DNA from: RGIG8775 sp045121195 | Lineage (GTDB): Bacteria > Bacillota > Clostridia > Oscillospirales > CAG-272 | Reading direction: 5' to 3' | DNA length: 24,258 nucleotides | Assembly: GCA_045121195.1 (NCBI GenBank) | Contig: JBGVFO010000210.1 | Coordinates: 1-24,258 of the forward strand | In this document: positions 23,430-24,258 of the stretch, piece after piece | Layout of the letters: each line of letters opens with the position of its first letter | Numbering within the stretch: position 1 is the stretch's first letter | Made by a program: the position numbers and the translations under genes | Notes under the pieces: model-generated | Told to the model about the DNA's origin: nothing | Databases searched by the model: none | The model's input: only the letters and a program-made list of their open reading frames with translations

Positions 23430-23886
23430 ATGCTTGATCGTTCTTCTCTTCCTTAAGCTCGTTAAGCTCCGCAAAGAAGGTTTCAATATCCTGAAACTCT
23501 CTGTAGACCGAGGCAAAACGAACGTACGCGACCTTATCCGCGTCCTTGAGCTTTCTCATGACCATCTCGCCAAGCTCGCTGGAGGAAACCTCCTGATTCA
23601 GCGAATTCTGAAGCTCAGCTTCGATTTCCGAAACGATTTCCTGCGCGTCCACAGGGCGCTTCTGACACGCCTTAAGAACGCCTGACAACAGCTTGTTTCG
23701 GTCAAAGACCTCCTTGCTGCCGTCCTTCTTCACAACGATCGTCTGAAGAGCCTCTATGATCTCAAAGGTGGTAAATCTCTTCTGACAGGAAAGGCACTCC
23801 CGTCTGCGTCTGATACTTGCTCCATCCTGCGTCGGTCGCGAATCCACGACCTTGCTATCAAAATAGCCACATCCCGGACACTTCAT
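23428..23886 (-). CDS. nrdR: Transcriptional repressor NrdR
   Basis: Nucleotide-sensing repressor of ribonucleotide reductase genes. The zinc ribbon cysteines are C3, C6, C31 and C34 (KCPGCG, ECLSCQKRF). An RRRRE segment lies between them, and an ATP-cone spans about residues 47-137 (VVKKDGSKEVFDRNKLLSGV). The length of 152 aa is normal. The start is ATG 23886, with an in-frame stop just upstream and GAGG seven bases before it. A stronger AAGGAG lies further up (23910-23915) before a six-codon TTG mini-frame. No NrdR box is evident in its own promoter. Confidence 0.96.
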   Translation of the reverse strand: MKCPGCGYFDSKVVDSRPTQDGASIRRRRECLSCQKRFTTFEIIEALQTIVVKKDGSKEVFDRNKLLSGVLKACQKRPVDAQEIVSEIEAELQNSLNQEVSSSELGEMVMRKLKDADKVAYVRFASVYREFQDIETFFAELNELKEEKNDQA

Positions 23887-23915
23887 ATATCACCCTCGCC
23901 CAAAGGCGACTCCTT
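23883..23915 (-). promoter_or_regulatory. Possible leader mini-ORF coupled to nrdR
   Basis: AAGGAG (23910-23915) is six bases before TTG 23903. The frame then reads six codons (first residue plus GEGDI) to a TGA (23883-23885) that overlaps the nrdR ATG. A 5-bp hairpin TCGCC/GGCGA separates this site from the nrdR GAGG. This could couple translation, or could be a chance match. Confidence 0.3.
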
Positions 23916-23941
23916 CCTAAAATTTACTAAACAACGTAAAC

Positions 23942-23970
23942 ATTATAGCAGAAAGGATCCCGTTTGTAAA
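23942..23970 (-). promoter_or_regulatory. nrdR promoter
   Basis: On the minus strand: TTTACA (23965-23970), a 17-bp spacer and TATAAT (23942-23947). It starts six bases after the stop of the upstream small gene, so nrdR has its own start. Confidence 0.8.
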
Positions 23971-23980
23971 GGCTTTTACA
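23965..23980. repeat. Inverted repeat TGTAAA-N4-TTTACA over the nrdR -35
   Basis: Six-base arms with spacer GGCT. One arm is the nrdR -35 and the other includes the stop codon of the upstream gene. The same arms, with a 3-base spacer, occur at 20501-20515 upstream of sigG. Confidence 0.4.
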
Positions 23981-24242
23981 GACTTTTCTCCCGATAAATT
24001 TTTTCTCCGTTCCGATAGTCCTCGGCAATCTCCTCCAAGGAGTACGGCAGCACCTCACCCCGAACGATTTCGGCAAATAAAACGGCTACACCAAGGAAAT
24101 CCTCGCCCAAGTAACACGTCGCGCTTTCCTCTCCTCGGCAGATGCTGATACGGTAACCAACCAGTTCACCCCGAGGATCCAAGAAAAGCTTATAGCATAT
24201 TTTTTCACCTAAAACAAACCGTTCACAATTTCCGATCTCCAC
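23976..24242 (-). CDS. Small DUF6514-like protein, 5' end uncertain
   Basis: An 88-aa acidic protein with no signal peptide or membrane helix. The tail VLPYSLEEIAEDYRNGEKIY resembles the end of Clostridia DUF6514 proteins, whose function is unknown. This match is from memory of the pattern and is tentative. The GTG at 24242 is the only start candidate seen, but it has no clear ribosome site. The frame stays open to the window edge, so the gene may begin outside. It ends just before the nrdR promoter. Confidence 0.6.
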   Translation of the reverse strand: MEIGNCERFVLGEKICYKLFLDPRGELVGYRISICRGEESATCYLGEDFLGVAVLFAEIVRGEVLPYSLEEIAEDYRNGEKIYREKSL

Positions 24243-24258
24243 GGCCCGATCCCTGCGT

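Noticed and set aside
1..24258. CRISPR arrays, tRNA/rRNA genes, insertion sequences, prophage
   Set aside because: I saw no regular direct repeats, cloverleaf sequences, transposase motifs or terminal repeats on either strand. The Xer gene is the only recombinase and has no mobile-element neighbours.

Overview
The window looks like a chromosomal segment of a spore-forming Clostridia-class Firmicute, probably from an uncultured Oscillospirales- or Christensenellales-like lineage. That placement is an inference. It rests on a clear SigG (forespore sigma factor), on IreB, on the nusB-xseA-xseB-ispA-tlyA-nadK-argR-recN gene order, on strong GGAGG-type ribosome sites, and on near-consensus SigA promoters with 17-bp spacers. 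Base composition is roughly half G+C by eye. I see no tRNA, rRNA, CRISPR, IS element or prophage.

Layout. (1) 1-2090, minus: xerC-type recombinase and a truncated uvrB, read from a TTG start with a perfect Shine-Dalgarno. (2) 2156-2800, plus: a lone small membrane protein with its own promoter and terminator. (3) 2803-5390, minus: argS then yebC; the argS -10 box sits inside a 24-bp dyad. (4) 5398-13983, minus: an eleven-gene housekeeping operon nusB, tsaD-like, xseA, xseB, ispA, divergent-PAP2, tlyA, nadK, argR, recN, ybaK, from one strong promoter. The genes overlap or nearly touch almost throughout. dxs and spoIVB/spo0A, which flank these genes in relatives, are missing here. (5) 14062-16194, plus: a single-gene transcription unit encoding a 675-aa orphan that looks like a cytosolic GH42-type TIM-barrel enzyme. 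(6) 16227-19648, plus: ireB, ribF, a D-Ala-D-Ala carboxypeptidase-like protein with altered active-site motifs, and a HAD-IIA phosphatase. (7) 19653-20487, minus: sigG, standing alone. (8) 20511-23423: a sugar cassette made of a two-gene minus operon (Gfo/Idh/MocA oxidoreductase, sugar-phosphate isomerase/epimerase) and a divergent AraC regulator. (9) 23428-24258, minus: nrdR and, upstream, a small DUF6514-like protein that may run off the edge.

How it fits together. Most genes are core functions: DNA repair and recombination (uvrB, recN, xseAB, xerC), translation (argS, ybaK, yebC, tlyA), cofactors (nadK, ribF), isoprenoids (ispA), cell wall (dacA-like, ireB) and regulators (argR, nrdR, sigG). 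The accessory, less explained parts are the 675-aa orphan and the AraC-controlled sugar cassette between sigG and nrdR. The AraC/oxidoreductase intergenic region carries what appears to be a symmetrical bidirectional promoter: one palindromic -10 (ATTATATAAT) serves both strands, each with its own -35 at 17 bp, and a possible operator lies beside it.
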